In this document: positions 24,745-33,812 of the stretch, one piece after another | Numbering within the stretch: the first letter of the stretch is position 1 | Layout of the letters: the number at the start of each line of letters is the position of its first letter | NCBI GenBank assembly: GCA_020740485.1 | Contig: DYMN01000013.1 | Location: 1-58,893, forward strand | Length of the DNA: 58,893 nucleotides | Direction of reading: 5' to 3' | From: Polaribacter sp. | GTDB taxonomy: Bacteria; Bacteroidota; Bacteroidia; Flavobacteriales; Flavobacteriaceae | Notes under the pieces: generated by a model | Told to the model about the DNA's origin: nothing | The model's input: only the letters and a program-made list of their open reading frames with translations | Databases searched by the model: none | Program-made: the position numbers and the translations under genes

Positions 24745-25776
24745 TTATATAACCGACTTAAACTGTTTCAAAAAATTCACATCGTTTTCGTAAAACATAC
24801 GGATATCCGGAATTTGATACAGCAACATGGCGATCCGTTCTATACCCATTCCAAAGGCAAATCCGCTGTATTTTTCAGGATCTATATTGGCATTTTTCAA
24901 CACATTAGGGTCCACCATACCGCAACCCATAATTTCCAACCAACCCGTTCCTTTAGTTATTCTGTAATCTACCTCGGTTTCTAATCCCCAATAAATATCT
25001 ACCTCTGCGCTGGGTTCGGTAAATGGAAAATACGACGGGCGCAAACGAATTTTACTCTTGCCAAACATTTCTTTGGTAAAATACATCAAGGTTTGTTTTA
25101 AATCGGCAAAGGATACATTGGTATCAATATACAACCCTTCTACTTGGTGAAACAAGCAGTGCGAACGGGCAGAAATATCTTCATTTCTATATACTCTTCC
25201 GGGCGAAATAGTTCGTATAGGTGGTTGATGTGTGTCCATATAACGCACTTGCACCGACGAAGTATGCGTGCGCAAGAGCATATCTTTCTTTACATCATCT
25301 GATTTTTCGATAAAAAAGGTGTCTTGCATATCGCGTGCCGGATGATATTCCGGCAAGTTTAATGCAGTGAAATTATGCCAATCATCTTCTATTTCGGGAC
25401 CTTCGGAAACCACGTAACCAATGCGATTAAAAATTTCGATAATTTTATTTCTGACAATGGAGATGGGGTGTCTTGCTCCGATTTCAATCGGATATCCCGG
25501 CCTTGTCAAATCACCGAATTTTCCTTGGTCAGCTTGTTGGTTTTCAAGTGCGTCTTGAAGCGATTTTAGTTTGTCGTTTGCAGTGTTTTTTAGTTGATTT
25601 AATAGTTGCCCCACCTCTTTTTTTTGTTCGTTGGGAACATTTTTAAAATCATCGAATAGTGATTTGATCAAACCCTTAGTTCCTAAAAATTTGATTCTGA
25701 ATTGTTCTATTTCATCCGCATTGCCGGATTGAAAACTATTAATTTCTGTTTGATACTGAGTGATTAATTCTAGCAT
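24745..25776 (-). CDS. pheS: Phenylalanine--tRNA ligase alpha subunit
   Basis: Catalytic subunit of the heterotetrameric enzyme charging tRNA-Phe. From [13 protein letters not shown] it is 343 residues; an upstream ATG at 25800 adds eight hydrophobic residues not seen in the family. The N-terminal coiled coil binds t[20 protein letters not shown] leads into the class II core, motif 2 is near [12 protein letters not shown]...[21 protein letters not shown], and motif 3 is [16 protein letters not shown]. pheT is not adjacent, as is common in Bacteroidota. Confidence 0.97.
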   Translation of the reverse strand: MLELITQYQTEINSFQSGNADEIEQFRIKFLGTKGLIKSLFDDFKNVPNEQKKEVGQLLNQLKNTANDKLKSLQDALENQQADQGKFGDLTRPGYPIEIGARHPISIVRNKIIEIFNRIGYVVSEGPEIEDDWHNFTALNLPEYHPARDMQDTFFIEKSDDVKKDMLLRTHTSSVQVRYMDTHQPPIRTISPGRVYRNEDISARSHCLFHQVEGLYIDTNVSFADLKQTLMYFTKEMFGKSKIRLRPSYFPFTEPSAEVDIYWGLETEVDYRITKGTGWLEIMGCGMVDPNVLKNANIDPEKYSGFAFGMGIERIAMLLYQIPDIRMFYENDVNFLKQFKSVI

Positions 25777-25868
25777 AATAAAGTATAAGATAAGCTGCAA
25801 AATTACAATTTTTTATAAATCTAAATGTTTTATTGACCATCAAGTCGAGCAATCTATTCAAAAATGTT

Positions 25869-25876
25869 TATTTTTG
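25869..25876 (+). promoter_or_regulatory. -7 element that decides the decarboxylase start
   Basis: TATTTTTG is a perfect TAnnTTTG match. Transcription would begin near 25883, downstream of the first possible ATG (25864), so the start at 25897 is the one that can be translated. No good TTG is seen at the usual distance. Confidence 0.4.
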
Positions 25877-25896
25877 CACTCAGTTTTCAAAAAAAC

Positions 25897-27327
25897 ATGA
25901 ACGATTCGTTTCAATTATTAGTAGACTATGTAATCTCAAAAGTGAATGAGAGATTACAGCCCGTATCTGAACAAAACACACAATTACGAAAGGCTTTACC
26001 TCCTAAGGAATTACGTAGTAAATTAGATTTACAAATTGAACAAAAAGCTATTTCCCCGGATCAATTATTGGCTATAGTTCAAGAAGTTGTGGCGTATAGT
26101 GTCAACACCAATCATCCGTATTTTATGAATCAGATGTTTGGCAAGATGCAACCTATAGCTTTTTTGGCGGATGTTTTAATTTCTGTACTAAATACTTCAA
26201 TGTATACATTCGAAGTAGCACCTGCATTAACTTTGATAGAAAAAGAAACCATTGGTTTTTTAGCTTCAAAAATTTGGGGTGAAGGGATAGGAGATGGGGT
26301 TTTTACTTCCGGTGGCAGTATGTCCAACATGAAAGCCTTATTTTTAGCAAGACAAAGCAAATTCCCCCATATTAAAAACAAAGGTTTTTTTGGAGAAAAA
26401 CCGATAGCTATATTTATTTCAGAACAAGCTCATTACTCCTTTAATAAAGGGGTGAATTTTATGGGTTTTGGTACCGAGGCTCTGGTAAAAGTTAAATCAA
26501 AATCGGATGCTCGAATAGATCTCAACGATTTAAATGAAAAAATAGAAAAGAGTATAGCAGACGGAAAAATTCCTTTAATGTTAGTGGCAATAGCAGGAAC
26601 AACTATATCAGCCACTTACGATCCTATTGATGAAATGGCATCTATTGCTAAAAAACACAATATGTGGTTTCATGTGGACGCTGCATTTGGTGGTGCTTTA
26701 CTTTTTTCCGATGCAGAAAAACACAAACTCAAAGGAATAGAACACGCTGATTCAGTGGGTTGGAATTTTCACAAAGCAATGGGAATGCCATTGACTACCA
26801 GCAGTTTCCTCACCAAAGAAAAAGGTGAATTGAATGAAGCTTTTCACGTTAGTGCCGATTACCTGTTCCACAATGATGATGATGATTATGATCAAGGTCA
26901 AAAGTCTCTGCAAGGAGGTAGAAGACCGGATGTTTTAAAACTCTGGATGTCGCTCAAGTATCAAGGCGAAAGCGGTTTCAAACAGCGGATTGAAGCTTTG
27001 CGAAATCGGGCTGTGACTTTTGCTGCTATGATTGAAAATACGCCACATTTAGAATTATTCCAAAAACCGGATTCTTTGATCGTTTGTTTTAGGTATCATC
27101 CTCAAAATGTGAGTATAGAAGAAGCTAACCAAATTAATATTAAAATCAGAGAAAGTATTTTCAACGAAGGAAATATTATTTTTAATTATGCTCCATTGCA
27201 TGATAAGATATATTTGCGTTGTGTCATTTTAGATCCTGATTACACAGATAAATTATTGAAAGGTATTTTAACAACAGTAATTGAAAAAGCTCAAAAAATT
27301 AATCTTAAATTAGAAAGCAAAATTTAA
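25897..27327 (+). CDS. PLP-dependent group II decarboxylase
   Basis: A 476-residue fold-type I PLP enzyme. Key parts are FTSGGSMSNMKALFLARQ (phosphate-binding loop), HVDAAFGGA with the Asp that contacts the pyridine nitrogen, and WNFHKAMGMPLTTS with the Schiff-base lysine at about residue 293. Group II includes glutamate, aspartate, cysteine sulfinate and 2,4-diaminobutyrate decarboxylases; the substrate cannot be decided by eye. It is divergent from pheS. The following DUF3078 gene is 43 bases away on the same strand. Confidence 0.88.
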   Translation: MNDSFQLLVDYVISKVNERLQPVSEQNTQLRKALPPKELRSKLDLQIEQKAISPDQLLAIVQEVVAYSVNTNHPYFMNQMFGKMQPIAFLADVLISVLNTSMYTFEVAPALTLIEKETIGFLASKIWGEGIGDGVFTSGGSMSNMKALFLARQSKFPHIKNKGFFGEKPIAIFISEQAHYSFNKGVNFMGFGTEALVKVKSKSDARIDLNDLNEKIEKSIADGKIPLMLVAIAGTTISATYDPIDEMASIAKKHNMWFHVDAAFGGALLFSDAEKHKLKGIEHADSVGWNFHKAMGMPLTTSSFLTKEKGELNEAFHVSADYLFHNDDDDYDQGQKSLQGGRRPDVLKLWMSLKYQGESGFKQRIEALRNRAVTFAAMIENTPHLELFQKPDSLIVCFRYHPQNVSIEEANQINIKIRESIFNEGNIIFNYAPLHDKIYLRCVILDPDYTDKLLKGILTTVIEKAQKINLKLESKI

Positions 27328-27370
27328 GATTTTTATATTACACACTTTAAATTTTATTAAATCCAAAAAA

Positions 27371-28258
27371 ATGAGAAAACTATTATTAACAATTGTATTG
27401 ACTATTTTCATTACATCAATTTACGCACAAGAAGAAGCACCCAAAGACGGGTGGAAAAAAGGAGGAACCTTCAGTTTGTTATTCAATCAATCTTCCTTCA
27501 GTAATTGGGTTGCCGGTGGTGAAAATGCGCTGGCAGGAAATGCTTTAGTAAATTACAACGCCAACCTTTTGAAAGGAGATTGGACTTGGGACAACAAAAT
27601 TATACTGGCTTATGGTATGGCAAACACAGAAAGCAAAGGAAGCATTAAAACGGATGATAGGTTTGAATTAAATTCATTGGCAGGGAAAAAAGCAACAAAA
27701 AATTGGTATTATTCCATGTTTGCTAATTTTATGACTCAATTTACCGATGGGTATGATTATGCAAACAATCCGGATCAATTGCATCCTATTTCCAAAATGT
27801 TTGCTCCGGCTTATTTGAGTTTCGGTCCCGGTATGCTGTGGAAAAAATCTGATGATTTGAAAATTAATATTTCTCCGGCTACCGGAAAAATCACCTTTGT
27901 TTTAGATGACACTTTGGCTAACGCAGGAGCTTTTGGGGTAGATAAAGCGGTTTATGATAATTCTGGGGCAATGTTAGAAAAGGGTAAACATATAGCTATA
28001 GGGTTAGGGTTAAACATCGGAGCCTATTATAAAACCCCAATTATGAAGAATGTGACAATGGAAAATATTTTGAATCTCTATTCCAACTATTTAGATCATC
28101 CTGAAAATATTGATGTAAACCATCAATTGAATGTGGTAATGCAAGTAAACAAGTATATTTCAGCTAATTTAGGATTGCACACCCTATATGATGATAATAT
28201 GGTGCAAAAAACCCAATTTAAAGAAGTTTTTGGGGTAGGTTTTAACTATACCTTCTAA
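27371..28258 (+). CDS. DUF3078 domain-containing outer-membrane protein
   Basis: A 295-residue protein with signal peptide MRKLLLTIVLTIFITSIYAQ. The mature sequence matches DUF3078: GWKKGGTFSLLFNQSSFSNWVAGGENALAGNALVNYNANLLKGDWTWDN is the family's hallmark opening, and alternating hydrophobic strands run to a final VGFNYTF, typical of a C-terminal beta-barrel strand. It is probably an outer-membrane barrel; function unknown. A strong terminator follows. Confidence 0.85.
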   Translation: MRKLLLTIVLTIFITSIYAQEEAPKDGWKKGGTFSLLFNQSSFSNWVAGGENALAGNALVNYNANLLKGDWTWDNKIILAYGMANTESKGSIKTDDRFELNSLAGKKATKNWYYSMFANFMTQFTDGYDYANNPDQLHPISKMFAPAYLSFGPGMLWKKSDDLKINISPATGKITFVLDDTLANAGAFGVDKAVYDNSGAMLEKGKHIAIGLGLNIGAYYKTPIMKNVTMENILNLYSNYLDHPENIDVNHQLNVVMQVNKYISANLGLHTLYDDNMVQKTQFKEVFGVGFNYTF

Positions 28259-28284
28259 AGCGTAAATAGAAAACAAACAACATA

Positions 28285-28320
28285 AGCGCAAGACAATCAG
28301 ATTTGTCTTGCGCTTTTTTA
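28285..28320. terminator. Strong terminator between the DUF3078 gene and rnhA
   Basis: AGCGCAAGACAA (28285-28296) pairs perfectly with TTGTCTTGCGCT (28303-28314) around a 6-base loop, then TTTTTT. It serves the plus-strand gene and ends at the rnhA stop codon. Confidence 0.85.
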
Positions 28321-28800
28321 TTCAAAAAGACCCTCATTACTTTGCGCGTAACCACTGTCTTTAAGCAAATTTGATTGTTGACTCGCTGCCACGGCTAATT
28401 GGTCACAGCGTTCGTTTTGCATATGTCCGTTGTGCCCTTTAATCCAAACCATTTTAGGTTTGAATTTATTATATAAAATGATAAATTTTTGCCATAAATC
28501 AGGATTTTTCACTTTATTGAAATAACGTTTTTTCCATCCGGCAATCCAGTTTTGATTTACGGCATCTACCACGTATTTTGAATCTGAAAAAACAGTAATA
28601 TTTACGTCTTCTTTTTTGATTTTTTCTAATGCTTTAATAACAGCTAATAATTCCATACGATTATTAGTAGTCATTTCATAACCTTCCGAAAATTCTTTAA
28701 CGTAAGGTTTTCCAACCCATTCCATCACAATCCCATAACCACCTTTGCCGGGGTTACCTTCACAGGCGCCGTCCGTGTATATGTGAATTTGATCTTTCAT
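28318..28800 (-). CDS. rnhA: Ribonuclease HI
   Basis: Degrades the RNA strand of RNA-DNA hybrids. From MKDQIHIYTDGACEGNPGKG it has 160 residues, the normal size. The carboxylate tetrad is D10, E50 (NNRMELL), D73 (FSDSKYV) and D133 (NERCDQLA), with H123 in the KGHNGH loop. An upstream ATG at 28857 would add 19 hydrophobic residues; a -7 element TATCTTTG at 28826-28819 lies downstream of that codon and supports 28800. Confidence 0.96.
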   Translation of the reverse strand: MKDQIHIYTDGACEGNPGKGGYGIVMEWVGKPYVKEFSEGYEMTTNNRMELLAVIKALEKIKKEDVNITVFSDSKYVVDAVNQNWIAGWKKRYFNKVKNPDLWQKFIILYNKFKPKMVWIKGHNGHMQNERCDQLAVAASQQSNLLKDSGYAQSNEGLFE

Positions 28801-28875
28801 TTGACTTGTTATTACGGGCAAAGATATTGCTAAAAAAACAATTTTATAAAAAAGCATATATTCGCACCCTGAATT

Positions 28876-29859
28876 ATGGCAAAAATCAAAGACATAGAAC
28901 TCGGTGCCTTCCCATTATTATTGGCTCCAATGGAAGCGGTAAGTGACCCGCCATTTAGGAAAATGTGTAAGGAATTAGGAGCGGATGTGGTTTATACGGA
29001 ATTTATATCAGCTGAAGGATTGATAAGAAGTGCTTCAAAAAGTGTTAAAAAATTGGATATTTATGAAAGTGAGCGTCCGGTAGGAATCCAAATTTACGGG
29101 AATGTACTTGCCGGAATGCTTAAAACTGTAGAAATTGTTGCGGAATCAAAGCCGGATTTCATTGATTTAAACTTCGGATGTCCTGTTCATAAAATTGCGA
29201 ATAGAGGTGCCGGTGCCGGTATGTTGAGAGATATAGATTATATGGTAAAATTGACCGACGCCATTGTAAAACATTCACCACTTCCGGTCACTGTCAAAAC
29301 GCGTTTGGGTTGGGATCATCAATCCATAATTATTGGTGAAGTTGCCGAAAGATTGCAAGACGTGGGAATTGCAGCTCTAACTATTCACGGCAGAACGCGT
29401 CAACAAATGTATAAAGGAGAAGCAGATTGGAAACCTATTGCCGAAGTGAAAAACAATCCGAGAATACACATTCCTATTTTTGGCAATGGTGATGTCACCA
29501 CCCCTGAAAAAGCCAAAGAAATGCGTGATGTGTATGGATTAGATGGTGCAATGATTGGTAGGGCTAGTATTGGCAATCCTTGGTTTTTCAAACAAGTTAA
29601 ACATTTTTTACAAACCGGAGAGCACTTATCATCACCAACCATAGAAGAGCGAGTAGAAATATCAAAAAAACATTTGCGCCACGCTATGGAATGGAAAGGT
29701 GAAAAAGTAGGCTTGTTCGAAACCCGAAGACATTATACCGGTTATTTTAAAGGAATACCCAACTTCAAAGAGTATCGTTTAAAATTAGTAACCGCTCCAA
29801 CTGAAGAAGAAGTACTCAAGATGTTGGACGAAATACTGCTTGTGTTTCGGGATATTTAA
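28876..29859 (+). CDS. dusB: tRNA-dihydrouridine synthase (DusB-like)
   Basis: An FMN enzyme that reduces specific uridines in tRNA to dihydrouridine. The 327-residue protein shows LLAPMEAVSDPPFRKMC near the N-terminus, the catalytic Cys102 in DLNFGCPVHKI, TVKTRLGWD, the FMN-phosphate segment FGNGDVTTPEKAKEM and MIGRASIGNPWFF. The C-terminal helical tRNA-binding domain is present. It is divergent from rnhA with a 75-base shared upstream region. Confidence 0.94.
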   Translation: MAKIKDIELGAFPLLLAPMEAVSDPPFRKMCKELGADVVYTEFISAEGLIRSASKSVKKLDIYESERPVGIQIYGNVLAGMLKTVEIVAESKPDFIDLNFGCPVHKIANRGAGAGMLRDIDYMVKLTDAIVKHSPLPVTVKTRLGWDHQSIIIGEVAERLQDVGIAALTIHGRTRQQMYKGEADWKPIAEVKNNPRIHIPIFGNGDVTTPEKAKEMRDVYGLDGAMIGRASIGNPWFFKQVKHFLQTGEHLSSPTIEERVEISKKHLRHAMEWKGEKVGLFETRRHYTGYFKGIPNFKEYRLKLVTAPTEEEVLKMLDEILLVFRDI

Positions 29860-30091
29860 ACGAGGATTTTTTTTTAGATAAATATTTGAAAAACATTACT
29901 GTATTTTTTGTTACATTTTTTTTATCATCTTTGTATTTTTCGACCAGCTCCCTTTTTATTAACAAAAAAACCTCTGCCTTATTTTGTCATTTTCATAAAT
30001 TTAGAATTAATTCGTCCTCTTTGCTTATTTATATTGAATATAAATAATAAAAAATTGACATTTATCACTTTCCGAATTAGTTTGTAATCGT

Positions 30092-30099
30092 TAACTTTG
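30092..30099 (+). promoter_or_regulatory. -7 element upstream of sdhC
   Basis: TAACTTTG is a perfect TAnnTTTG match about 100 bases before sdhC; no TTG lies at the usual spacing, so the -33 half is unclear. The 340-base interval 29860-30199 is otherwise AT-rich with no open reading frame or repeat that stands out. Confidence 0.4.
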
Positions 30100-30199
30100 T
30101 AGTGTAATAAAAACTCCAAATAATCCTTTTGTATTTAATTGGAATTTACGCATTCTTAAAAATGCATTCATTTTATTTTAAACTTTAAACTAAAAAATA

Positions 30200-30832
30200 A
30201 TGGGATATTTTTCATCCTCAGTAGGTAGGAAATTTTTTATGGCTTTGACAGGATTGTTCTTAGTTGTATTTCTTTTAGTGCATCTTATAGCCAATCTCAC
30301 CCTTTTCGGTGGACCTGATGCATTCAATGCGGCTTCTCATTTTATGGGGACTAATCCCTTGATTCAAATTATGCAGCCCGTTTTGGCTTTGGGTTTTGTC
30401 GCTCATATTATTATGGGGATCATATTAGAATATAAAAATATGATATCAAGGCCCATAGGATATATAAAAAACAATGCAAATGCCAATTCAAAATGGACTT
30501 CACGTAATATGATCGTTACCGGCTTAATGATTTTTGCATTTTTATTTTTGCACATCATTAATTACTTTATTCCTTTTAAAACTACTGAAATTCACAATCA
30601 TTATGAATTTGTAGTTGAATTGTTTAAAAATCCCATTTACACCTTTATTTATGTAATTGCTTTTATACTATTGGGAATGCACTTGATGCACGGTTTTCAG
30701 TCTTCATTGACTACAACCGGAATTAGAAATAGGAAGTATCAAAAATGTATTGAACAAATGGGAGTTGCTTACAGTATTATAATTGCGATAGGTTTTTCTT
30801 CCATAGCACTTTGGTTTTATTTTGTAAATTAA
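30200..30832 (+). CDS. sdhC: Succinate dehydrogenase cytochrome b subunit
   Basis: The membrane anchor of succinate dehydrogenase/fumarate reductase. The 210-residue protein has five membrane segments and is of the single-anchor type B, carrying two hemes; there is no separate sdhD. Heme-ligand His candidates are in LLVHLIANL, GFVAHIIMG, LFLHIINYF and LGMHLMHGFQS. It is followed by sdhA (95 bases) and sdhB (82 bases), forming sdhCAB. Confidence 0.93.
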   Translation: MGYFSSSVGRKFFMALTGLFLVVFLLVHLIANLTLFGGPDAFNAASHFMGTNPLIQIMQPVLALGFVAHIIMGIILEYKNMISRPIGYIKNNANANSKWTSRNMIVTGLMIFAFLFLHIINYFIPFKTTEIHNHYEFVVELFKNPIYTFIYVIAFILLGMHLMHGFQSSLTTTGIRNRKYQKCIEQMGVAYSIIIAIGFSSIALWFYFVN

Positions 30833-30890
30833 CTAATTATAAAAGACGGAAGAGAAAAGAGAGATAAGAATTTTATATTGATTCAAATCT

Positions 30891-30917
30891 ACTTTTACCT
30901 TTTACCTTTTACCTTTT
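30891..30917. repeat. Short heptamer array before sdhA
   Basis: ACTTTT followed by three exact ACCTTTT units, then AACTTCAATT and the sdhA ATG. A 7-bp array directly before a start codon is also seen at yraN, nikR and ettA. Confidence 0.65.
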
Positions 30918-30927
30918 AACTTCAATT

Positions 30928-32931
30928 ATGAGTATATTAAATTCAAAAGTTCCCGAAGGTCCAATCAAAGATAAATGGACCAATCATAAGAATCACATCA
31001 ATCTGGTTAATCCGGCCAATAAACGAAACATAGATGTTATCATTATAGGAACAGGTCTTGCGGGGGGTTCGGCAGCGGCAACTTTGGCTGAATTGGGTTA
31101 CAACGTTAAAGCATTTGCCTATCAAGATTCACCGCGTCGTGCACACTCTATAGCAGCACAAGGCGGAATCAATGCTTCTAAAAATTATATGGGAGACGGT
31201 GATTCTGATTATCGTTTGTTCTATGACACCATAAAAGGTGGCGATTTTCGTTCACGTGAATCCAATGTGTATCGTTTAGCCGAAGTTTCAAAATCTATTA
31301 TTGACCAATGCGTAGCCCAAGGAGTTCCTTTTGCTCGAGATTATGGAGGATTATTAGATACTCGTTCGTTTGGTGGCACCTTAGTATCAAGAACTTTTTA
31401 TGCCAAAGGACAAACCGGGCAACAACTCTTGTTAGGTGCCTATTCTGCTATGAATAGACAAATAGCAAAAGGAAAAATCCAAATGTTTAACCGTCATGAA
31501 ATGCTCGATGTAGTGATTGTCAATGGGAAAGCTCGAGGTATCATAGCACGCGATTTAGTTACCGGCGAAATAGAACGACACTCAGCACATGCAGTAGTGA
31601 TAGCATCGGGAGGTTATGGCAATGTATATTTTCTTTCAACCATGGCTATGGGTTCCAACGCCACAGCAGCATGGAAAGCCCATAAAAAAGGAGCTTTTTT
31701 TGCCAATCCTTGTTATACTCAAATTCACCCCACTTGTATTCCACGTGGTGGCGATTATCAATCAAAATTGACGTTGATGTCAGAATCCTTGCGTAATGAT
31801 GGACGTATATGGGTGCCTGCAAAATTGGAAGATGCCAAAGCCTTACAAGAAGGCAAATTAGACCCCAATAAAATACCCGAAGAAGATAGAGATTACTATT
31901 TAGAAAGACGTTATCCTTCTTATGGTAATTTAGCTCCCCGCGATATTTCATCGAGAGCTGCCAAAGAACGCTGCGATGCCGGTTTTGGAGTCAATAAAAC
32001 AGGAGAAGCCGTGTATTTAGATTTTGCATCTGCTATTCAGAGATATGGAAAATTACAAGCCAATATTCAAGGAATTGTCAATCCTTCTCCGGAAAAAATT
32101 ATAGCATTAGGCGAAGCGGTAATTGAGGAAAAATATGGCAATTTATTTCAAATGTATGAAAAAATAATAGATGCCAATCCGTATAAAACTCCCATGATGA
32201 TTTATCCGGCTACCCACTATACCATGGGTGGACTGTGGGTGGATTATAATTTAATGACCACGGTTTCAGGTTTGTACGCCATAGGCGAAGCCAATTTCTC
32301 AGACCATGGAGCCAATCGTTTAGGGGCTTCAGCGTTGATGCAAGGTTTGGCAGACGGATATTTTGTATTGCCTTACACCATAGGAGATTATTTGGCAAGC
32401 GACATCAAAACCGGTAAAATTCCGACCAATACACCCGAATTTGAGGAAGCCGAAAAAGCCATTAAAGAACGTATAGACTTCTTTATGAATAATAAAGGAA
32501 CCCATTCTGTGGATTATTTCCATAAAAAATTAGGTAAAGTGATGTGGGATAAAGTAGGTATGGGACGCACAGCACAAGGTTTGAAAGAAGCCATTGAGGA
32601 AATAAGAGAAATTCGCGAAGATTTTTGGAAAAATGTTAAAATTCCCGGAAAATCTGATGATATGAATACTGAATTGGAAAAAGCAGGACGTGTTGCCGAT
32701 TTCTTAGAATTAGGCGAACTTTTTGCAAAAGATGCCTTAGATAGAAATGAATCTTGCGGAGGACATTTCCGCGAAGAATACCAAACTGACGAAGGCGAAG
32801 CGCAGCGTGTAGATGAACAATTTAGTTATGTTGCTGCTTGGGAATACACCGGAAAACCAAGTGAAGCTAAACTGCACAAAGAAGAATTAAAATTTGAATC
32901 AATAGAAGTTAAAGCACGTAGTTATAAATAG
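30928..32931 (+). CDS. sdhA: Succinate dehydrogenase flavoprotein subunit
   Basis: Oxidises succinate to fumarate in the TCA cycle with covalently bound FAD. The 667-residue protein has the dinucleotide-binding motif [21 protein letters not shown] (about 36-56), the FAD-linking His in [14 protein letters not shown], and the active-site region HPTCIPRGG with the substrate-contact residues. Its length and the long N-terminal and C-terminal parts fit the type B (Bacteroidota/epsilonproteobacterial-like) enzyme. Confidence 0.97.
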   Translation: MSILNSKVPEGPIKDKWTNHKNHINLVNPANKRNIDVIIIGTGLAGGSAAATLAELGYNVKAFAYQDSPRRAHSIAAQGGINASKNYMGDGDSDYRLFYDTIKGGDFRSRESNVYRLAEVSKSIIDQCVAQGVPFARDYGGLLDTRSFGGTLVSRTFYAKGQTGQQLLLGAYSAMNRQIAKGKIQMFNRHEMLDVVIVNGKARGIIARDLVTGEIERHSAHAVVIASGGYGNVYFLSTMAMGSNATAAWKAHKKGAFFANPCYTQIHPTCIPRGGDYQSKLTLMSESLRNDGRIWVPAKLEDAKALQEGKLDPNKIPEEDRDYYLERRYPSYGNLAPRDISSRAAKERCDAGFGVNKTGEAVYLDFASAIQRYGKLQANIQGIVNPSPEKIIALGEAVIEEKYGNLFQMYEKIIDANPYKTPMMIYPATHYTMGGLWVDYNLMTTVSGLYAIGEANFSDHGANRLGASALMQGLADGYFVLPYTIGDYLASDIKTGKIPTNTPEFEEAEKAIKERIDFFMNNKGTHSVDYFHKKLGKVMWDKVGMGRTAQGLKEAIEEIREIREDFWKNVKIPGKSDDMNTELEKAGRVADFLELGELFAKDALDRNESCGGHFREEYQTDEGEAQRVDEQFSYVAAWEYTGKPSEAKLHKEELKFESIEVKARSYK

Positions 32932-33013
32932 TTCAAAGTTTACGATTAAAAGTGTAAAGTTATTTTTATAATCACTTTAATAATCAACAACTTAATAAAA
33001 TTTACTAAAAAAC

Positions 33014-33754
33014 ATGAATCTAACACTCAAAATCTGGCGTCAAAAATCAGCCCAAGATAAAGGCCAAATAGTAGAATATAAAGTAAAAGACATCTCCGAC
33101 CACATGTCATTTTTGGAAATGCTCGATGTGCTCAATGAAAGTTTAGTTGCCAAAGATGAAGAACCCATAGCCTTTGACCATGACTGTAGAGAGGGAATAT
33201 GTGGTACTTGTTCTTTGCATATCAACGGTGAAGCTCATGGTCCCGATCGTTTGATAACTACTTGCCAACTCCACATGCGTACTTTCAAAGACGGCGATAC
33301 TATTTTTATAGAACCTTTCCGTTCCAAAGCGTTTCCTATTATTAAAGATTTAATGGTGGATCGTAGTGCTTTGGATAGAATTCAACAAGCCGGAGGTTAT
33401 ATTTCGGTTAATACTTCAGGAAATTCACAAGATGCCAATGCCATTCCTATTTCAAAACCCAATGCAGACGAATCTATGGACGCAGCTGCTTGTATTGGTT
33501 GTGGGGCTTGCGTAGCTAGTTGTAAAAATGCATCCGCTATGCTTTTTGTATCGGCAAAAGTATCTCAATACGCACTTTTACCACAAGGTAGAATAGAAGC
33601 TAAAGATCGTGTAACCAACATGATTAAGCAAATGGACAAAGAAGGTTTTGGAAATTGCACCAATACCGGAGCTTGTGAAATGGAATGTCCCAAAGGTATT
33701 TCATTGAACAACATCGCTCGATTGAATAGAGAGTATTTGGTGGCAAGCATATAA
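33014..33754 (+). CDS. sdhB: Succinate dehydrogenase iron-sulfur subunit
   Basis: Carries electrons from FAD to the membrane anchor. The 246-residue protein has the 2Fe-2S cysteines C58, C63, C66 and C84 (CREGICGTC), the 4Fe-4S set C160, C163, C166 and C170 ([11 protein letters not shown]), and the 3Fe-4S set C215, C221 and C225 ([11 protein letters not shown]). All three cluster motifs are complete. It is the last gene of sdhCAB. Confidence 0.97.
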   Translation: MNLTLKIWRQKSAQDKGQIVEYKVKDISDHMSFLEMLDVLNESLVAKDEEPIAFDHDCREGICGTCSLHINGEAHGPDRLITTCQLHMRTFKDGDTIFIEPFRSKAFPIIKDLMVDRSALDRIQQAGGYISVNTSGNSQDANAIPISKPNADESMDAAACIGCGACVASCKNASAMLFVSAKVSQYALLPQGRIEAKDRVTNMIKQMDKEGFGNCTNTGACEMECPKGISLNNIARLNREYLVASI

Positions 33755-33776
33755 AATATTGCTTTAAAACATTTAT

Positions 33777-33812
33777 TAAAGAAGAAGGGGTTTTTAAAAC
33801 CCCTTCTTCTTT
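33777..33812. terminator. Bidirectional terminator between sdhB and the M3 peptidase gene
   Basis: AAAGAAGAAGGGGTTTTT pairs with AAAACCCCTTCTTCTTT to form a long, near-perfect stem between convergent genes. The stem includes the last codons and stop of the peptidase gene (stop at 33794-33796). Confidence 0.8.
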